Source of the DNA: an uncultured Lachnospiraceae bacterium
GTDB taxonomy: Bacteria; Bacillota; Clostridia; Lachnospirales; Lachnospiraceae
Length of the DNA: 64,000 nucleotides
Direction: 5' to 3'
NCBI GenBank assembly: GCA_951802115.1
Contig: CATOPL010000009.1
Location: 1 to 64,000 of the forward strand
Position numbers and translations under genes: made by a program. Every line of letters begins with the position of its first letter. Position 1 is the first letter of the stretch. The notes under the pieces are model-generated. The model ran no database searches, was not told the DNA's origin, and worked only from the letters and a program-made list of their open reading frames with translations. Below are positions 61,689 through 64,000 of this stretch, piece by piece.

Positions 61689-62522
61689 TCACTTCTCCTT
61701 CGACAGAATGGTCAGCGTAGTCTCTTCCTCTTCTGTCCTGCCCAGATAAAAACACTCTTTCCCTTCATCCTGACAGAAAAACAGCTCTCCTCCATACGCA
61801 CAGTTTACCCTCTTTACCAGCTCCAGATCAATTCCGGACTGTGCCAGCATCTGCTCCTGCCACTTTTCGTCTTCCAGAATCCCGTCTTCGTCTTCGGCTG
61901 ACTCCATCTCATACTCCTCATAGTCCAGATATTCCCAGCCCTCTTCCTCCAGCGCCTCCTGAGCCGTTGAGTAGTCAACGCAGGCAAGCGCAGTCAGAAC
62001 CACTTCCAGAAGATAGTCGGACAGTCTCTCGTACATCTTCTTCCATACAGTTATGGGATCCGCTTCATGATTCATATAAACCGGAGGATCTTCCTCGCCC
62101 AGATCCTGCCTGCGGATTCCAAAGCACACAATACCCGCTCCATAATCGCTTCCGATCTTCAGATAATCACAGCTTTTCTCCTGCCATCTGTCTCCGGGAA
62201 GCTGATAAAATATATGATAAATATTATCCGCATACTTCTGGGTATTTTTTTCCCAGTTCTCTTTCTGATCTTCTATCACCTGTTCTATCTCTTCATAAAA
62301 AAAGTACGGCTTCATGACAAAGGGGATCATTTTCCACACCCAGATATCTGACGTCTCCAGCAAAGGACAGTCCATGGCAGCACTCATAAATTCACAGTAC
62401 ACTTCCGGCAGAGAAATCTTTTTTTCTTCCATAAATTTTTCCAGGATTTCTCCGGATGTCTCATTTAGATAGCCCAGTTGTTTTAGAATCTCAGCTGCTG
62501 AAAAATCATATCGAATTCCCAC
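61689..62522 (-). CDS. SMI1/KNR4 (SUKH)-like protein
   Basis: The 277-residue acidic protein shows SUKH-type features: SLPEVYCEFMSAAMDCPLL near residue 40, and SCDYLKIGSDYGAGIVCFGI with PPVYMNHEADPITVWKKMYERLSDYLLEVV in the middle. A very acidic stretch (EYEMESAEDEDGILEDE) precedes the C-terminus. SUKH proteins often neutralise toxins of contact-dependent systems, but no toxin gene is adjacent. The start is a GTG at 62522 with AGGAGG 7 nt before it. Function not established. Confidence 0.65.
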   Translation of the reverse strand: MGIRYDFSAAEILKQLGYLNETSGEILEKFMEEKKISLPEVYCEFMSAAMDCPLLETSDIWVWKMIPFVMKPYFFYEEIEQVIEDQKENWEKNTQKYADNIYHIFYQLPGDRWQEKSCDYLKIGSDYGAGIVCFGIRRQDLGEEDPPVYMNHEADPITVWKKMYERLSDYLLEVVLTALACVDYSTAQEALEEEGWEYLDYEEYEMESAEDEDGILEDEKWQEQMLAQSGIDLELVKRVNCAYGGELFFCQDEGKECFYLGRTEEEETTLTILSKEK

Positions 62523-62632
62523 AACCACACCTCCTGATTTTCGAAATTTATGGTCATATTTTACCATATGCCTGCCTATTATTCAACTTTTGATACCTGG
62601 CTGTCAGCAGTCTGTCAAAAATCACGGATTTC

Positions 62633-62661
62633 TTGACAAATGCTTATTTCAAGCCTATAAT
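62633..62661 (+). promoter_or_regulatory. Sigma-A promoter of the DUF6465 gene
   Basis: TTGACA (62633-62638), a 17-base spacer and TATAAT (62656-62661), both consensus hexamers. Confidence 0.88.
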
Positions 62662-62734
62662 AAACACTGTTTGAAACATTAAAAATCGGACTACGGCAAC
62701 ATATATTGATGTGTTTTATAAGGAGGAAACAAAA

Positions 62735-63058
62735 ATGCCAAGAAAGAAGAAAACCGAAGACGCAGCGGTTACTACAACAACTGCCAAAGCCGCTGCTTCC
62801 AAAACTGCGGAGACCAAACCTGCTGCAAAAAAAGCACCTGCTAAAAAAGCTGCCTGCAAGACTTCTGTCTGTGTAGAGATGAGCGGTTTAAGCGTATCTG
62901 TAAACGATATTCAGACTGCTGTGAAAAAAGCTGTGAAAGACAAGGGTCTCGAAGCTTCTGAAGTGAATATCTATATCAATGCTGCAGAACAGGCTGCTTA
63001 TTACACGATCGACGGCGAAGGCGGCGAGGATTTCAAGATAAATCTGAATACTCTCTAA
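62735..63058 (+). CDS. DUF6465 protein with histone-H1-like basic N-terminus
   Basis: The 107-residue protein starts MPRKKKTED, followed by a low-complexity Ala/Lys/Thr region to about residue 50 (with AAKKAPAKKAACK) that resembles the tail of histone H1-like proteins. A compact C-terminal domain follows (SVCVEMSGLSVSVNDIQTAVKKAVKDKGLEASEVNIYINAAEQAAYYTIDGEG), which matches DUF6465 of Lachnospiraceae. Consensus promoter, AAGGAGG ribosome site and a strong terminator suggest high expression. Nucleic-acid binding is plausible but unproven. Confidence 0.8.
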   Translation: MPRKKKTEDAAVTTTTAKAAASKTAETKPAAKKAPAKKAACKTSVCVEMSGLSVSVNDIQTAVKKAVKDKGLEASEVNIYINAAEQAAYYTIDGEGGEDFKINLNTL

Positions 63059-63075
63059 AGCGTGTCTGAAATTCA

Positions 63076-63115
63076 TTCCCGTCAGCTGCATACGGTAGCT
63101 GACGGGAAACTTTTT
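63076..63115 (+). terminator. Terminator of the DUF6465 gene
   Basis: A perfect 12-bp stem (TTCCCGTCAGCT / AGCTGACGGGAA) with a 9-base loop, then ACTTTTT. Confidence 0.92.
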
Positions 63116-63200
63116 AAACGCCCTCTGAAGCCAGATTCGGACAGTAACCGGAATCACGCAGCGGAACAGACTGCATTTTCAGCATCATTTCTATTGTCTT

Positions 63201-64000
63201 TTATCTGCGGCTCTTTCGATATTCCAGAGGCGTACATCCCATTTTCCTTTTAAATATTTTTGAATAATAGCCCGGATTGGTAAATCCTACCTGTCCTGCA
63301 ATCTGAGTTACATCAAGGCCTGACTGCCGCAAAAGCTCCAGACTTCTCTCCACCCGATAGTCCAGAAGATAATCAAACATGGATTCATTCATATATCGTT
63401 TGAACAGACGGCAGCTTTCACTTCTGCACAGATGTATCTGTTCTGCCAGATCTTCCAGTGTGATTTTTTCCGCATAATGCTTCTGGATATATTCCATAAT
63501 CCGGCGGATTCGCTCGGTATCCCTTCCATTTTCCGCATATCCAGACTCCTTCACCTCTGTATGTTCAAAAATATTCTGCCAGATCTGAAGCAGTGCAATC
63601 TGAATCTGAAGTTCCTCTGCTCTTGGATGTTCCTGCTCCAGTACGCGAATCTCTTCCATCAGATCCAGTACACGCTTCTGCCATCTTTCCTCCGGAACAA
63701 AATGAATGGAAGCCAGCGACGGGCTTTTTAAAATATGATTCACATATTTATTCTGTATCACACTGGAATTGTAGCCATACAACAGCCTTGGATGAAAGGT
63801 CACCGACAGATAACTGCAGTCCAAAGGCCGTTCTCCATGCCCGCAGTGCAGTACATTCGTATTGCAGAACAGACCTTCTCCCTCCTTAAGCTCATACAGG
63901 CTGTCATTTACCTGATAGGTGATCTTCCCCTCCATCACAAGAGTAAGCTCAATCTCCGGATGCCAGTGCCATGGAAACTCCCAGGTATCAAAATATGACA
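63201..64000 (-). CDS. AraC-family regulator with cupin sensor (5' end outside window)
   Basis: The frame stays open to the right edge, reading SYFDTWEFPWHWHPEIELTLVMEGKI, so the start lies beyond base 64000. The HWHPEIEL motif is the first cupin motif of AraC-type sugar sensors. A C-terminal double HTH follows (ITLEDLAEQIHLCRSESCRLFKRYM and VTQIAGQVGFTNPGYYSKIFKRKMG). At least 266 residues are present, close to the usual 280-300. It probably controls a carbohydrate-use gene to the right of the window. Confidence 0.88.
   Translation of the reverse strand, partial: SYFDTWEFPWHWHPEIELTLVMEGKITYQVNDSLYELKEGEGLFCNTNVLHCGHGERPLDCSYLSVTFHPRLLYGYNSSVIQNKYVNHILKSPSLASIHFVPEERWQKRVLDLMEEIRVLEQEHPRAEELQIQIALLQIWQNIFEHTEVKESGYAENGRDTERIRRIMEYIQKHYAEKITLEDLAEQIHLCRSESCRLFKRYMNESMFDYLLDYRVERSLELLRQSGLDVTQIAGQVGFTNPGYYSKIFKRKMGCTPLEYRKSRR

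Overview
The window looks like a chromosomal segment of a spore-forming clostridial gut bacterium, most likely Lachnospiraceae (inference from content, moderate G+C and strong AGGAGG-type ribosome binding sites). Support comes from spoIVB beside recN and argR, the nusB-xseAB-ispA-dxs-tlyA-nadK-argR-recN cluster, an anaerobic cobalt chelatase CbiK, a GntP permease with an IlvD/Edd dehydratase, a PocR-AraC regulator and a DUF6465 protein. No rRNA, tRNA or CRISPR array was recognised. Both ends cut genes: a thioredoxin-like gene at base 1 and an AraC-type regulator at base 64000.

Layout. 1-1640: arsenic-type unit (ArsR repressor, ArsP-like permease, thioredoxin-like protein) with the same 16-bp palindrome before both arsR and the permease. 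1877-3067: an F420-gamma-glutamyl-ligase-like protein, then a terminator and a transposase remnant. 3457-8060: lantibiotic-immunity-type ABC transporter divergent from its two-component system. 8234-9757: membrane glycosyltransferase. 9966-12897: TrpXYZ-like ABC importer. 13026-13253: small Xre regulator. 13503-15830: polar amino acid ABC importer. 16124-22124: cytidylate-kinase-like protein, class II aldolase, FGGY kinase and FucI-like isomerase, with a divergent PocR-AraC regulator. 22135-24207: MATE exporter and a frameshifted S51 peptidase. 24501-34180: a ten-gene housekeeping operon. 34383-36522: Asp23 protein and release factor 3. 36750-40944: lineage-specific proteins and a scar holding type III Res and serine recombinase fragments. 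41092-43230: DUF4153, HTH and DUF2975 membrane/regulator group. 43390-54146: a ten-gene Mrp/Mbh-like cation/proton antiporter operon with four NuoL/M/N-type subunits, ending in a MATE gene. 54296-57133: CbiK and a zinc-ribbon/leucine-rich-repeat membrane protein. 57310-61636: sugar-acid module (dehydratase, GntP, GntR/FCD regulator). 61689-64000: SUKH-like protein, DUF6465 protein and an AraC regulator.

The most notable system is the Mrp/Mbh-like operon. It encodes a full membrane arm: E, F and G, an MbhD-like DUF4040 subunit, an MbhE-MbhF fusion, a C/NuoK-like subunit and four antiporter-type subunits. No hydrogenase or other redox gene lies beside it. Other points worth checking are the ArsR operator pair, a frameshift in a 7-base homopolymer, two structured 5' leaders, a block of GC-rich repeats before the PocR-AraC gene, and spoIVB without spo0A next to it.
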